A DNA stretch of 50,206 nt from Candidatus Dactylopiibacterium carminicum (GCF_014736495.1 NZ_MDUX01000023.1:1-50206), one strand, 5' to 3'. Positions 8,831-18,075 are shown, numbered from the stretch's first letter. Notes: generated from the sequence alone by a model not told the origin. Numbers and translations are program-made.

Positions 8831-11380
8831 ATGAAGCCTGCCCTGCGCATGTCGTTGTTGTGCTTGCTGTTGCTGATGCCGGCTGCGCATAGCGAGCCCT
8901 TGTTTCCCTTCGTGATGCCCTGGGATGACGCCAGTGCCAATCTCACGAATCTTGCCGCCTGGAATCCGAAACCGGCAGGGCGTGAGGGTTTCGTGCGGGT
9001 CTGCGATGGCCATCTCTGCGTGGGTGACGCGCGGATCCGCTTCCTCGGGGTAAACATCGTCTTCGGCTCGGTGGCGCCGGATCGTGCCACGGCGGACAAG
9101 CTGGCAGCGCGGATGGCGCGCTTTGGCATCAACATCGTGCGTTTCCACCACATGGATTCGCAGCCCGCGCCCAACGGCCTGCTGCAGAAGGACATGCGCA
9201 CGCTGGATGCGGCAACGCTCGATCGCTTCGATTACTTCGTCGCCGCGCTCAAGCGTGAAGGCATCTACAGCGACATCAACCTGCATGTGGGCCGCCGCTA
9301 TCCCGGTTTCACCCCCTGGGGAGAAAACCAGCCGAAATACTGGAAGGGCGTCGATAACTTCTTTCCGCCGATGATTGCGCAGCAGCAGGACTATGCCCGC
9401 GATCTGCTGCTGCACCGCAATCCTTATACCGGCACACGCTACGCGGAGGAGCCGGCTGTCGCATTCATCGAGATCAACAACGAGAACGGCCTGCTGCGCG
9501 AATGGCGAGTGGGCGAGCTCAACGACATCACCGAGCCTTTCCGGGGCGAGTTGCAGCACCAGTGGCAGACCTGGCTGCGTGCGAGGTACCGCGATACCGC
9601 CGCATTGCGTACCGCCTGGGGCGTGAGGGAAGAAGCGCCCGGGGCCGGGTTGCTGAGCGAGGCCTTGAATGTGAAAGGGGGCGAGGCTGGCTGGAATCTG
9701 CAGCTCGTCGGCGGTGCCCGCGCCAGCTTGACGGCAGCCGATGGCGGCCTGCAACTGGAGTTGCAGGCTCCGGGGCGTGAGAACTGGCACACCCAGCTGC
9801 ATCAGAACCGTCTTGTCTTCAGGGCGGGTCAGCCCTACACGCTGCGCTTCCAGGCACGTGCTGAGGGCGGACCGCTGAAGCTCAGCCTGCAGGCCATGCA
9901 GGCGAGAGCACCCTGGAAGCATCTTTGGCAGCAGCAGGTGGCTGTCGACAGGGCGTGGCAGGACTACAGCTTCACCTTCGCGCCGGTAGAGGATGAGGAC
10001 GTGGCCCGCCTCACTTTCGGCGGTCTGGGGCTGTCCGCTGGCCGGCTGGCGCTGCGCGAGGTCAGTCTGCGGCCTGGCGGGCTGCTGGGGTTGAGGCGGC
10101 ACGAGAACCTGGAGGGCGGTACGGTGGAGATTGCCACCGCTGCCAGCCTGATGAGCCGTACGCCGGCCGGCCAGCGTGACTGGGTGCAGTTCCTGTGGGA
10201 TACGGAAGCCGCGTACTGGCGTGGCTTCCAGCGCTTCCTGCAGGAGGATCTGGGCGCCCGGCCATTGATCGTGGGCACCCAGGCAAGCTACAGCCCGGCA
10301 CCCATTCAGGCTGCGCTGGATGTGGTGGATGGCCATGCCTACTGGCAGCATCCGCGTTTTCCCGGCAAACCCTGGGACATCGACAACTGGCATATCGCCA
10401 ATTCACCGATGGCAGGTATCGATGGTGCGGGCACCCTGGCCGATCTCGCCTTGCGCCGTTATCCCGGCAAGCCTTTCATCGTGACCGAATACAACCATTC
10501 CGCGCCCAGCCATTACCAGGGCGAGGCGCTGCCGCTGGCGGCGGCCTACGGTGCGCTGCAGGACTGGGACGGGCTCTTCCTCTACAGCTTCGGCGCACAT
10601 GACCGCAAGTGGGATTCGGCGGCCATCGACCGCTTTTTCGATAGCCACGCCAACCCGGTCAAGATGGCCAGCCTGCTGGGGGCTGCGGCTTTGTTCCGGC
10701 GCGGTGACATTGCCGCGGGCAAGTCTGCGGAAACGGCATTGCCGCCGACGTCCCGCTGGATCGATCTGTTGCGCGAAGCCGCGCGTATGCCCAGCGCCGA
10801 GCAGATCGGTGCCGTGCGCAACGAAACCCTGCTGCGCCCGGTCAGCCTTGGTACGCCAGCGGGCGTCGCGCTGCCACTGCCGGTGAGAAGTGAGACCGGC
10901 GAACTGGAATGGGGGATCGCAGGCGTCGGCGGACGCGCCGTGGTGCTCGACAGCCCGCGCAGCAAGGGGCTGATCGGTGCGCGTCTGGGCCGGAAGCGTT
11001 CGCTCGGCGGCGTCGAACTGGAGCTGCTGGCAGCGCGCAACGATTGGGGCGTACTGCTGCTGACCTTGCTCGAGGGCCGGGATTTCAGCAGTGCCGGCCG
11101 CGTGTTGGTCAGCGCGCTGGGGCAGGTGGAGAACACCGGACAGCGCTGGCTGGATGCGGAGAAGACCACCGTCGGTCGCTATTTCGGCGGCGCGCCAACC
11201 CTGGTGGAAGGCATTGCCGCCCGCGTGACCCTGCCGTTGCCCGCCCGCCGCGTACGCGCCTGGGCGCTGGATGAGCGTGGCGAGCGCCGCCAGGAAATTC
11301 CGGTGCAGGGGATGGATCGGGCCACGCTGGCGCTTGGCGAACGATATCGCACGCTCTGGTATGAGATTGAAATGCGCTGA
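8831..11380 (+). CDS. Secreted clan-A-like glycoside hydrolase with inserted carbohydrate-binding-like domain
   Basis: About 849 aa with a signal peptide (MKPALRMSLL to AAHSEP). A (beta/alpha)8-type catalytic region starts at about residue 30; FLGVNI, FGINIVRFHH and SDINLHVGRR resemble strands of GH5-like barrels. The likely acid/base is in EINNENG (about residue 213) and the likely nucleophile is the Glu of VTEYNHS (about 551). These are much further apart than usual because a beta-rich module resembling CBM4/9 is inserted at about residues 285-420. A C-terminal beta-sandwich follows from about 660. The start at 8831 is preceded by GGAG; an in-frame ATG at 8819 is the alternative. The substrate is unknown. 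Other pectin and plant-wall genes in the window suggest a plant polysaccharide, which is inference only. Confidence 0.8.
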   Translation: MKPALRMSLLCLLLLMPAAHSEPLFPFVMPWDDASANLTNLAAWNPKPAGREGFVRVCDGHLCVGDARIRFLGVNIVFGSVAPDRATADKLAARMARFGINIVRFHHMDSQPAPNGLLQKDMRTLDAATLDRFDYFVAALKREGIYSDINLHVGRRYPGFTPWGENQPKYWKGVDNFFPPMIAQQQDYARDLLLHRNPYTGTRYAEEPAVAFIEINNENGLLREWRVGELNDITEPFRGELQHQWQTWLRARYRDTAALRTAWGVREEAPGAGLLSEALNVKGGEAGWNLQLVGGARASLTAADGGLQLELQAPGRENWHTQLHQNRLVFRAGQPYTLRFQARAEGGPLKLSLQAMQARAPWKHLWQQQVAVDRAWQDYSFTFAPVEDEDVARLTFGGLGLSAGRLALREVSLRPGGLLGLRRHENLEGGTVEIATAASLMSRTPAGQRDWVQFLWDTEAAYWRGFQRFLQEDLGARPLIVGTQASYSPAPIQAALDVVDGHAYWQHPRFPGKPWDIDNWHIANSPMAGIDGAGTLADLALRRYPGKPFIVTEYNHSAPSHYQGEALPLAAAYGALQDWDGLFLYSFGAHDRKWDSAAIDRFFDSHANPVKMASLLGAAALFRRGDIAAGKSAETALPPTSRWIDLLREAARMPSAEQIGAVRNETLLRPVSLGTPAGVALPLPVRSETGELEWGIAGVGGRAVVLDSPRSKGLIGARLGRKRSLGGVELELLAARNDWGVLLLTLLEGRDFSSAGRVLVSALGQVENTGQRWLDAEKTTVGRYFGGAPTLVEGIAARVTLPLPARRVRAWALDERGERRQEIPVQGMDRATLALGERYRTLWYEIEMR

Positions 11381-11416
11381 ACGCGGCCCGCGATAGCGCG
11401 TGGCCGCCTATTCCAC

Positions 11417-12772
11417 CTATTCCGCCTGTTGGCCGGCCGCCGTATCGCCGGCAGGCAGGCACGGGAAGCGGAGCAAGACCGCGAGACCGCCGAGCGTGGA
11501 CGTATCCAGTCGCAGCCCGATGCCGTGGCGCTCGGCGATGGCACGCACGATCGCCAGGCCCAGACCGCTGCCAGCCGTGTCGTTGCTGCCGCGTTGGAAG
11601 CGTTCGAAGAACCGCTCCTGCTGCGCCGCGGGAATGCCGGGCCCGCTGTCCTCGACGGTCAGCAGGATCGATGCGGCCTCGCGTTGCAGGGAAATCGTCA
11701 CAACCCCGCCGGTCGGTGTGTACTTCACGGCGTTGTCGAGCAGGTTGCGTAACAGTGTGCGCAGCGCTTCGGCATTGCCCGAAACGGTGAAGCTGCTTTC
11801 CGGGAGTCCGTCCTGCAGTGCTGCGCCCAGATCGATGTCGCGCGCGGTGGCGGCGGCGAGGGTGTCGGAGATGGCCAGGCGGGCTATCTGAGGCAGCGGC
11901 ACGGCCGTCATGGCTTGTTGTGAGGCGCCTTCGCGCGCCAGCGTCAGCAACTGCTCGACCAGCCGGGTGGCCCGGGCGATCCCCGCCATCACCCGTCCAT
12001 GTGCCAGGGCCTGTGATTCCGGAGTCCGGCTCCGGCACAGGAGCTCGACCTGCAGCTTCAAAGCGGCCAGCGGCGAGCGCAATTCATGCGCCACGTCGGC
12101 CACGAAATTTTGGCGGGCTTCGAATTCCGTCGTGATGCGGGAGAACAAGGTGTTGATCTCGCGTACGAAGGGCAGGGCTTCCTCCGGCACACCTTCCGTG
12201 CTCAGCGGTCGCAGGTCCGCCGCAGCGCGCTCGCCGATCTCGCGGCGGATCCGGCCCATGGGGCGCAGGGCATGCGAGACGCCCCAGCCCACGCATAGCA
12301 GCAGCAAGGGGGCCACGGCGATGACCGGCAGGATGGTGTTGAAGGCCAGGCGGCGTGCGGTCTGGGCGCGGACGGCCATGTCGTGGGAGACGGTGACCCG
12401 TGCACGCGGCGTATCCACCGTGAGCACGCGCAGGGCACGGTCCTGTTGTTGCTGGTTGGCGTAGGTCTTGCGGGACCGGAAAGGCTCGGTTTCGTTGCCG
12501 AAGTCCGTCTTGCGTTCCACGTGCAGGGTGAAGCAGTTCTCCTCATTCGTCGGTAGCTTTCCGAGCGTCGGCACCATCACGACCTGGGTCATGGCCGGAG
12601 AGCCTGCGCGCAAGACCGCGTGCGCCATTTCCAGCATGTGGAAATCCGAGACGGTGTCGACCTCGGAAAGCGCCACCTTGTAGACCACCAGGGACTGGAT
12701 GGCCGTGGCGAGCAGTACGCCGATGCCGACGATGAGAAGCAGGCGGTTGCGGATCGAACGGGCGCGGGCCAT
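11417..12772 (-). CDS. Sensor histidine kinase, QseC-like
   Basis: A 451-residue membrane kinase. An N-terminal helix (about 10-30), a periplasmic sensor of about 120 residues and a second helix (about 155-178) are followed by a HAMP-like linker, HisKA with the phosphoacceptor His in VADVAHELRSPLA, and HATPase_c with the N box (LDNAVKYTPTGG), G1 (DSGPGIP) and G2 (GSGLGLAIV). It would autophosphorylate and pass phosphate to the regulator encoded just upstream. The ATG at 12772 lies inside the remaining coding sequence of that regulator and has no ribosome binding site. The junction looks like a deletion, so the original start has probably been lost. The periplasmic part resembles no sensor I recognise. 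Confidence 0.85.
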   Translation of the reverse strand: MARARSIRNRLLLIVGIGVLLATAIQSLVVYKVALSEVDTVSDFHMLEMAHAVLRAGSPAMTQVVMVPTLGKLPTNEENCFTLHVERKTDFGNETEPFRSRKTYANQQQQDRALRVLTVDTPRARVTVSHDMAVRAQTARRLAFNTILPVIAVAPLLLLCVGWGVSHALRPMGRIRREIGERAAADLRPLSTEGVPEEALPFVREINTLFSRITTEFEARQNFVADVAHELRSPLAALKLQVELLCRSRTPESQALAHGRVMAGIARATRLVEQLLTLAREGASQQAMTAVPLPQIARLAISDTLAAATARDIDLGAALQDGLPESSFTVSGNAEALRTLLRNLLDNAVKYTPTGGVVTISLQREAASILLTVEDSGPGIPAAQQERFFERFQRGSNDTAGSGLGLAIVRAIAERHGIGLRLDTSTLGGLAVLLRFPCLPAGDTAAGQQAE

Positions 12773-13355
12773 GGATATAGACTTCGACGGCGTTGCTGCT
12801 GATGTCGTCCTTCCAGCTAAACAGTTTTTCCTCCAGCTGGGCGCGCGAAAGGATCAGGCCGGGGCGGGCGAGCAGCGCTTCCAGGATGGCCCACTCGCGA
12901 TGCGAGAGCAGCACGGCCTGGCCGTCGACGGCCACTTCCCGGGTCGCGGGATTGATGCTGACGTTCTGGTATTCGTAGACCGGTTCGGCACGCCCGGCGC
13001 TGCGCCGCAGCAGTGCCCGGATGCGGGCCAGCAGTTCGTCCAGGTCGTATGGCTTGACGATGTAGTCGTCCGCGCCGTTGTCCAGCCCTTCCACGCGTTG
13101 CGAGACCGCATCGCGTGCGGTCGCCACCAGTACGGGCACACGTTGCTTGCGTGCCCGCATGCCGCGCAGCACTTCAAGCCCGTCCTTGCCGGGCAAGCCG
13201 AGATCCAGCAGTACCAGGTCGTAGCTTTCCGCAGCCATGGCGGCTTCGGCGGTGGTACCGGTACGGACCCAGTCGACGGCGTAGGCTTCGGCCCGCAGAA
13301 GATCCAGGACCGATTCGCCGATCATCAGGTCATCTTCAACGAGCAGCAAGCGCAT
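12543..13355 (-). CDS. OmpR-family response regulator, C terminus lost by fusion out of frame into the kinase gene
   Basis: A receiver domain fills about residues 1-115: DD near the N terminus, the phospho-acceptor Asp in LLDLGLPG and Lys in VKPYDLDE. A winged-helix domain begins at about 125 and is normal up to SSNAVEVYIHG. There, family members continue with a LRRKL helix and a GVGY hairpin. Here the frame instead runs into the kinase gene and reads about 75 residues of out-of-frame, Pro/Arg/His-rich sequence to a stop at 12543. The last helix and wing that contact DNA are therefore missing. The start at 13355 (MRLLLVEDD) follows AAGGTAG. A deletion of roughly 100 bp or more, removing the regulator tail and the kinase start, explains both genes; a sequence error is the alternative. 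Confidence 0.75.
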   Translation of the reverse strand: MRLLLVEDDLMIGESVLDLLRAEAYAVDWVRTGTTAEAAMAAESYDLVLLDLGLPGKDGLEVLRGMRARKQRVPVLVATARDAVSQRVEGLDNGADDYIVKPYDLDELLARIRALLRRSAGRAEPVYEYQNVSINPATREVAVDGQAVLLSHREWAILEALLARPGLILSRAQLEEKLFSWKDDISSNAVEVYIHGPRPFDPQPPASHRRHRRTARHGHPVPGGLQGGAFRGRHRLGFPHAGNGARGLARRLSGHDPGRDGADARKATDE

Positions 13356-13436
13356 GGGGCTACCTTGGTCCACAACGAAAAGGTAGAGACAAGCTCGGTT
13401 GTCTCCACCTTGATCTTTCAGTCGGCAGATGCTGGG

Positions 13437-13733
13437 TTAGTCATTGTTCTGTTCGTCATATAGTCCGACGCTGACGACCTTCTGATTCTGGTCCAGATCG
13501 ACATACGCGCGGACGGCAGGATTGTATTCATCACTCAGTGAATACACCAATGAGCTCTTGCCGTTGAACCAGGTCGGATTCCAGTCAGCTTTGCCGAGCT
13601 GGGCAATTACCTGGGCCTTCGTACTGCCCGGCTGGATGTTGTCGACCTGCTTGGTCGTAACTGCGGCCTGTGCGGCAGTGGAGGCGATGACCAGACCCAG
13701 AACGCCGGCGACGATGGAAAGCTGCTTCTTCAT
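13437..13733 (-). CDS. Small periplasmic BamE/SmpA-like protein
   Basis: 98 residues with a clear Sec signal peptide (MKKQLSIVAGVLGLV, cleavage near AAQAA). The mature part contains QVDNIQPGSTKAQVIAQLG, the pattern of the SmpA/OmlA (BamE-like) fold, in which a short helix pair precedes a beta-hairpin (here SSLVYSL and KVVSVGLYD). There is no lipobox Cys, so it should be soluble in the periplasm rather than a true BamE lipoprotein. A strong AAGGAG lies 8 bases before the ATG. It sits 81 bp upstream of the response regulator on the same strand and could be read with the two-component genes. Its function is unknown. Confidence 0.8.
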   Translation of the reverse strand: MKKQLSIVAGVLGLVIASTAAQAAVTTKQVDNIQPGSTKAQVIAQLGKADWNPTWFNGKSSLVYSLSDEYNPAVRAYVDLDQNQKVVSVGLYDEQNND

Positions 13734-13847
13734 GATGTACTCCTTTTATTTGTCGGGGGAAGGACTCCGGTGTGCGGAGTCCATGTCCTGCACTGTAACG
13801 AAGCAGACTTAGGCGAAACTTAAGACCCTGTGCCTTTGCGAGGGGCA

Positions 13848-13882
13848 AGAAAAAACGCCAGCCTCCTTGCGGAGACTGGCGT
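13848..13882 (-). terminator. Rho-independent terminator of ackA
   Basis: On the minus strand a 12-bp stem (one G-T pair) closes on a GCAA tetraloop of the stable GNRA class and is followed directly by a run of six T. It begins 23 bp after the ackA stop, so it ends the pta-ackA transcript and shields the BamE-like gene from read-through. Confidence 0.9.
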
Positions 13883-13905
13883 CATCGTCGAATGACCAGG
13901 CTGGC

Positions 13906-15102
13906 TTACAGGCCGAGCAGGGTCACGGCGTGGTGAGCGATCATCCACTCTTCATTGGTGGGGATCACGGCCACGGCCAGCTTGGAGTCGGCGCTATGGA
14001 TGGTGTGCGCCTTGCCGCAAACCTTGTTCAGTTCCGGATCGATCTTGGCACCGAACCATTCCAGGTAGCCGATCACCTTGTTGCGGACGAACTGCGAGTT
14101 TTCGCCGATACCGCCGGTGAACACCAGGGCGTCAAGGCCGCCGGCAGCCATCATCAGCGAGCCGATTTCGCGGGCTGCGCGGTAACAGAAGAGTTCCAGC
14201 GCTTCCTTGGCTTCCGGTGCATCGGAGGCTTCCAGGGTACGCATGTCCTGGCTGATGCCGGAAACGCCCAGCAGGCCCGATTCCTTGTACAGGAAGTTGG
14301 AGATTTCCTTCGGGCCGTAGCCGTGGGTTTCCATCATGTACAGCAGCACGCCCGGGTCGATCGAGCCGGTACGGGTACCCATCATCAGGCCTTCGATGGC
14401 GGTGAAGCCCATCGAGGTGGCCACGCACTTGCCGTCGCGCAGCGCGGCCATGGAGGCACCATTGCCCATGTGAGCGATGATCACGGCACCCTTGGCCTTT
14501 TCTGCGCCGATCACTTCGGGCAGCTGGCGGGCGATGTAATCGTAGGAGGAACCGTGGAAGCCGTAGCGCTTCACGCCTTCGGCGGTGATCTTGCGCGGGA
14601 TGGCGTAAGTCTGGGCTTCCAGCGGCTGGGTGCGGTGGAAGGCGGTGTCGAAACAGGCCACTTGCGGCAGGCTCGGATACTTGGCGGCGAGCACGCGGAT
14701 CGGGCGCAGGTTGTGCGGCTGGTGCAGCGGGCCCAGCGGGATGAAGGTTTCGAGCACCTTGAACACCTCGGGGGTGACCACCACCGGGGCGCTGTACTGC
14801 TCACCACCATGCAGCACGCGGTGGCCGACGGCGGCCAGTTCGACCTTCTGCGCCTCGATCCAGTCGAGCAGCGTGGTCAGCGCGAGTTCCTGCTGGGCTT
14901 CCAGCGGCGTGCCTTCGGGCGACTTGATGATGGTGTCGAGCAGGGTCTTGCCATCGATGTCCTTGGCGACGAACTGGGTGTTGGCGCCGATGCCGTCGAT
15001 CTGACCACGGAAGACGGAGGGAGCGTCCTTGACCAGCGGCAGGTTGAACACTGCGAATTTGAGGCTGGAGGAGCCGGCGTTGATGATGAGGAGGGATTTC
15101 AT
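13906..15102 (-). CDS. ackA: Acetate kinase
   Basis: Full length at 398 aa. The ASKHA-family signatures are present: NAGSSSLKF at the N terminus, GHRVLHGGE, the catalytic His in RYGFHGSS, and ATP-binding GGIGENS near the C terminus. It interconverts acetyl phosphate plus ADP with acetate plus ATP in the cytoplasm. It lies 18 bp downstream of the phosphotransacetylase fusion, with GGAGAAA as ribosome binding site, so the two are surely co-transcribed as the classic acetate overflow/uptake pathway. The transcript ends at the hairpin at 13848-13882. Confidence 0.96.
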   Translation of the reverse strand: MKSLLIINAGSSSLKFAVFNLPLVKDAPSVFRGQIDGIGANTQFVAKDIDGKTLLDTIIKSPEGTPLEAQQELALTTLLDWIEAQKVELAAVGHRVLHGGEQYSAPVVVTPEVFKVLETFIPLGPLHQPHNLRPIRVLAAKYPSLPQVACFDTAFHRTQPLEAQTYAIPRKITAEGVKRYGFHGSSYDYIARQLPEVIGAEKAKGAVIIAHMGNGASMAALRDGKCVATSMGFTAIEGLMMGTRTGSIDPGVLLYMMETHGYGPKEISNFLYKESGLLGVSGISQDMRTLEASDAPEAKEALELFCYRAAREIGSLMMAAGGLDALVFTGGIGENSQFVRNKVIGYLEWFGAKIDPELNKVCGKAHTIHSADSKLAVAVIPTNEEWMIAHHAVTLLGL

Positions 15103-15120
15103 GCTGGGTATTTCTCCGAT

Positions 15121-16539
15121 TTACGGTGTGGCCGCTTGATTGCGGTGGGCTACGAGACGCTTGACGATGGCACAGGACGCGGAACGGGTTTCGGCCCGGT
15201 CTGCGCGACTGGTCAGCACGATGGGCACGCGGGCGCCCAGGACGACACCGGTGAGCAGGCCACCGGCGAGGTATTCGAGTTGCTTGGCGAGCATGTTGCC
15301 GGATTCCAGGTCGGGCACCACGAGGATGTCCGCCCGGCCGGCCACTTCGGAAGTGATGCCCTTGGTGCGCGCGGCGAATGCCGAGACCGCATTGTCGAAG
15401 GCAAGGGGGCCATCAAGCAAGCCCCCCTTGATTTGTCCACGGTCTGCCATCTTGCACAGCGACGCGGCGATCTGCGTCGACGGGATCTTTGGATTCACCG
15501 TTTCCACGGCCGAGAGCAGGGCTACGCGCGGTAGCGGGATGTTGATGGCGTGGGCCAGATCGATGGCGTTCTGCACAATATCGACCATGTCGGCCAGCTC
15601 CGGCTGGATGTTGATGGCCGCATCGGTGATCAGCAGGGTGCGCGGATAGCGCGGCACGTCAGCGACGAAGCAGTGGCTGATGCGTCGCCCGGTACGGATG
15701 CCTGTGGTCTTGTGCACCACCTGGCTCATCAGCTCGTCGGTGTGCAGGCTGCCCTTCATCAGCGCCTCGACCTCGCCGGCGCGCACCAGCGCCACGGCGG
15801 TTTCGGCGGATTGCACGCTGTGTTCGGTGTCGACCAGGCGGCAGCCTTCCAGGCTTTCGCCGATCTGTTCGGCCGTGGCGCGGATGCGGGTTTCCGGCCC
15901 CACCAGCACCGGGATGATCAGGCCTTCGCGCTTGGCTTGCAGCGCTCCCTTGAGGGATTCGGCATCGCAGGGATGGGCTACCGCCACGCGGATCGGCGGC
16001 AAGGCGGCAGCCAGGGCCAGCACATCCTCGTAGCGTTGCTGACGGTCGGTCACGGTGACTTCCGGCAGCGCGGCGCGCGGACGGCGGATCTTCTCGATGG
16101 GGGCGGCTACCACGGCTTCGCCCTCGGCGACCAGCACATCATCCTGGTTGGTCACCACGCAGGCGATCACCAGATGTTTCTGCTCCGGCAGTTTTTCGGT
16201 GCAGATCAACCGTACGGTGAGGGTGTCGTCGATATGCACCAGCGACTTGAAGCGCAGGCTCTGCGCCACATAGACCGTGCCCGGCCCGGGAAACTGGTTG
16301 CCCAGCAACGCCGAGATCATGGCGGCGGAGAGCATGCCATGGGCCGTGACCTTGCCGGTCTGGCTTTCACGTGCGTAGTGGGAGTCCAGATGCGTAGGGT
16401 TCACGTCGCCCGATACCAGGGCGAACAGCTGGATGTCTTCGCGATGTACGGTACGCGACAGCGTGGCGGTGTCGCCCACCCTGATCTCGTCGAAGGTGAG
16501 GTTTTCCAGCGTGTCGAGCGGGGGATTGGTGATATCCAT
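15121..16539 (-). CDS. pta: Bifunctional (R)-enoyl-CoA hydratase (MaoC) / phosphate acetyltransferase
   Basis: 472 residues in two parts. Residues 1-150 are a MaoC/hot-dog domain with the hydratase-2 motif GDVNPTHLD, the catalytic Asp/His type of R-specific enoyl-CoA hydratases. Residues about 165-470 are a phosphate acetyl/butyryltransferase domain (VAVAHPCDAESL, LMKGSLHTDEL, GPLAFDNAVS). It would form acetyl phosphate from acetyl-CoA for AckA; the hydratase part could yield (R)-3-hydroxyacyl-CoA, a PHA precursor. The fusion is common in betaproteobacteria. The ATG at 16539 follows GAGGA by 8 bases; the longer upstream frame lacks family similarity. A phosphobutyryltransferase activity cannot be excluded. 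Confidence 0.92.
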   Translation of the reverse strand: MDITNPPLDTLENLTFDEIRVGDTATLSRTVHREDIQLFALVSGDVNPTHLDSHYARESQTGKVTAHGMLSAAMISALLGNQFPGPGTVYVAQSLRFKSLVHIDDTLTVRLICTEKLPEQKHLVIACVVTNQDDVLVAEGEAVVAAPIEKIRRPRAALPEVTVTDRQQRYEDVLALAAALPPIRVAVAHPCDAESLKGALQAKREGLIIPVLVGPETRIRATAEQIGESLEGCRLVDTEHSVQSAETAVALVRAGEVEALMKGSLHTDELMSQVVHKTTGIRTGRRISHCFVADVPRYPRTLLITDAAINIQPELADMVDIVQNAIDLAHAINIPLPRVALLSAVETVNPKIPSTQIAASLCKMADRGQIKGGLLDGPLAFDNAVSAFAARTKGITSEVAGRADILVVPDLESGNMLAKQLEYLAGGLLTGVVLGARVPIVLTSRADRAETRSASCAIVKRLVAHRNQAATP

Positions 16540-16657
16540 GAATCCGGTCCTCAAGTATGAATGGTAGCTATCGAAACCTGCCCCTTTGGTGACGATCATC
16601 AAAACACCGGAAATCTTGCGGCACTGCGGCAAAACCATGTCTGCCCGCTCGGGCGGG

Positions 16658-16663
16658 TAGAAT
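16658..16663 (+). promoter_or_regulatory. Candidate -10 box for glmU
   Basis: TAGAAT lies 34 bp before the glmU ATG in the divergent space between the pta fusion and glmU. It is directly preceded by a GC-rich inverted repeat (CCCGCTCGGGCGGG). No convincing -35 hexamer is seen at the right spacing, so this is tentative. Confidence 0.3.
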
Positions 16664-16697
16664 CCGCGCTTCGGCAAATCCTCTTTCGGAACAGACC

Positions 16698-18062
16698 ATG
16701 CAGATCGTGATTCTGGCCGCCGGCCAAGGCAAACGCATGAATTCGCGCCTGCCCAAGGTGTTGCAGCCATTGGCCGGGCAGAGCCTGCTCGGCCATGTGC
16801 TGCAGACCTCGCGCGCACTCGCGCCGCAGGCCCTGTGCGTGGTGTATGGCCATGGCGGCGATCAGGTGCGTGCCGCGCTGGATGCGCCCGATCTCCGGTG
16901 GGCTGAGCAGACACAACAGCTTGGTACCGGCCATGCCGTGCAGCAGGCAATGCCCGCTCTGGCGGGGGAAGGCTCTGTGCTGGTGCTGTATGGCGATGTG
17001 CCGCTGATCCGTACGCAGACACTGCGCGAGCTGCTGAACGCAGCGGGCGATTCGCGTGTGGCCTTGCTCACCGTGACGCTGGATGAGCCCGCAGGCTATG
17101 GCCGCATCTTGCGTGATGCGGCCGGCAAGGTACTGGCCATCGTTGAAGAGAAAGATGCCGATGCCGGGCAGAAAGCGATCCGTGAAGTGAATACCGGCAT
17201 CCTCTGCGCGCCAGCTCACCTGTTGTGCGACTGGCTGGCGCGGCTGCGCAACGACAATGCCCAGGGCGAGTACTACCTCACCGATGTGATCGGCATGGCA
17301 GTGGGCGATGGCGTGGAGGTCGTGGCACGTCAACCGGCGCAGGCCTGGGAGGTGCTGGGCGTGAACAACAAGGCCCAGCTCGCCGAGCTGGAGCGCGTGC
17401 ATCAGGCCAATCTGGCGCGTGAGCTGCTGGAGGCGGGCGTCACGCTGCGAGATCCGACGCGTATCGACATCCGTGGCGAACTGGTTTGCGGGCGCGATGT
17501 GGAGATCGATGTCGGCTGCGTGTTCGAAGGCCGCGTGACGCTGGCAGATGGTGTGAAGGTCGGTGCGCATAGTGTGCTTCGGGATGTGCGTGTGGGCGAG
17601 GGCACGGAGATCAAGCCTTTCTGCCATTTCGACGGTGCCGAGATCGGTGCTGGCGGCGTACTCGGTCCGTATGCGCGTCTGCGTCCGGGCACGGTGTTGG
17701 CCGAGGATGTGCACGTGGGGAACTTCGTCGAACTCAAGAACGCACAGGTGGCCGCGCATTCCAAGGCCAACCATCTGGCCTACGTGGGGGACGCTACGGT
17801 GGGCAGCCGTGTGAACATCGGTGCTGGCGTGATCACCTGTAATTACGACGGTGCCAACAAGCACCGCACGGTGATCGGCGACGATGCTTTCATCGGGTCC
17901 GATTGCCAGCTGGTGGCCCCGGTGACGGTTGGTGCGGGCGCCACCCTCGGTGCCGGTACGACGTTGACCCAGGATGCACCGGTCGAGGCCCTGACGCTGT
18001 CACGCACGCGTCAGCTCAGCATTACGGGCTGGCAACGGCCGGTGAAGAAACCCAAGGCCTGA
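16698..18062 (+). CDS. glmU: Bifunctional UDP-GlcNAc pyrophosphorylase / glucosamine-1-phosphate acetyltransferase
   Basis: 454 aa, the normal GlmU length. The N-terminal nucleotidyltransferase carries [23 protein letters not shown] and YGDVPLI. The C-terminal left-handed beta-helix of hexapeptide repeats starts at about residue 245 and carries [22 protein letters not shown] (catalytic His) and [13 protein letters not shown]. It makes UDP-N-acetylglucosamine for peptidoglycan and LPS in the cytoplasm and is essential in most bacteria. It is transcribed alone and converges with the EAL regulator 13 bp downstream. The usual partner glmS is not next to it here. Confidence 0.97.
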   Translation: MQIVILAAGQGKRMNSRLPKVLQPLAGQSLLGHVLQTSRALAPQALCVVYGHGGDQVRAALDAPDLRWAEQTQQLGTGHAVQQAMPALAGEGSVLVLYGDVPLIRTQTLRELLNAAGDSRVALLTVTLDEPAGYGRILRDAAGKVLAIVEEKDADAGQKAIREVNTGILCAPAHLLCDWLARLRNDNAQGEYYLTDVIGMAVGDGVEVVARQPAQAWEVLGVNNKAQLAELERVHQANLARELLEAGVTLRDPTRIDIRGELVCGRDVEIDVGCVFEGRVTLADGVKVGAHSVLRDVRVGEGTEIKPFCHFDGAEIGAGGVLGPYARLRPGTVLAEDVHVGNFVELKNAQVAAHSKANHLAYVGDATVGSRVNIGAGVITCNYDGANKHRTVIGDDAFIGSDCQLVAPVTVGAGATLGAGTTLTQDAPVEALTLSRTRQLSITGWQRPVKKPKA

Positions 18063-18075
18063 GTTCCGGCGGCGA

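Noticed and set aside
8723..10393. 556-residue open frame opposite the glycosidase
   Set aside because: Shadow of a clearly coding plus strand with signal peptide and catalytic motifs.
12543..12770. A new C-terminal domain on the QseB-like regulator
   Set aside because: The tail is simply the kinase gene read in another frame; its Pro/Arg/His-rich composition carries no domain signal.
14500..14560. Tyr instead of His after the FHGSS motif of acetate kinase as a damaged active site
   Set aside because: The catalytic His of FHG is present, and Tyr at the later position occurs in many bacterial acetate kinases.
13867..15534. 555-residue open frame opposite ackA and the pta fusion
   Set aside because: It spans two genuine genes on the other strand, is rich in His/Gly/Gln shadow composition and has no start signal.
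16599..17864. 421-residue open frame opposite glmU
   Set aside because: GlmU is unmistakable on the plus strand; the antisense frame is composition-driven.
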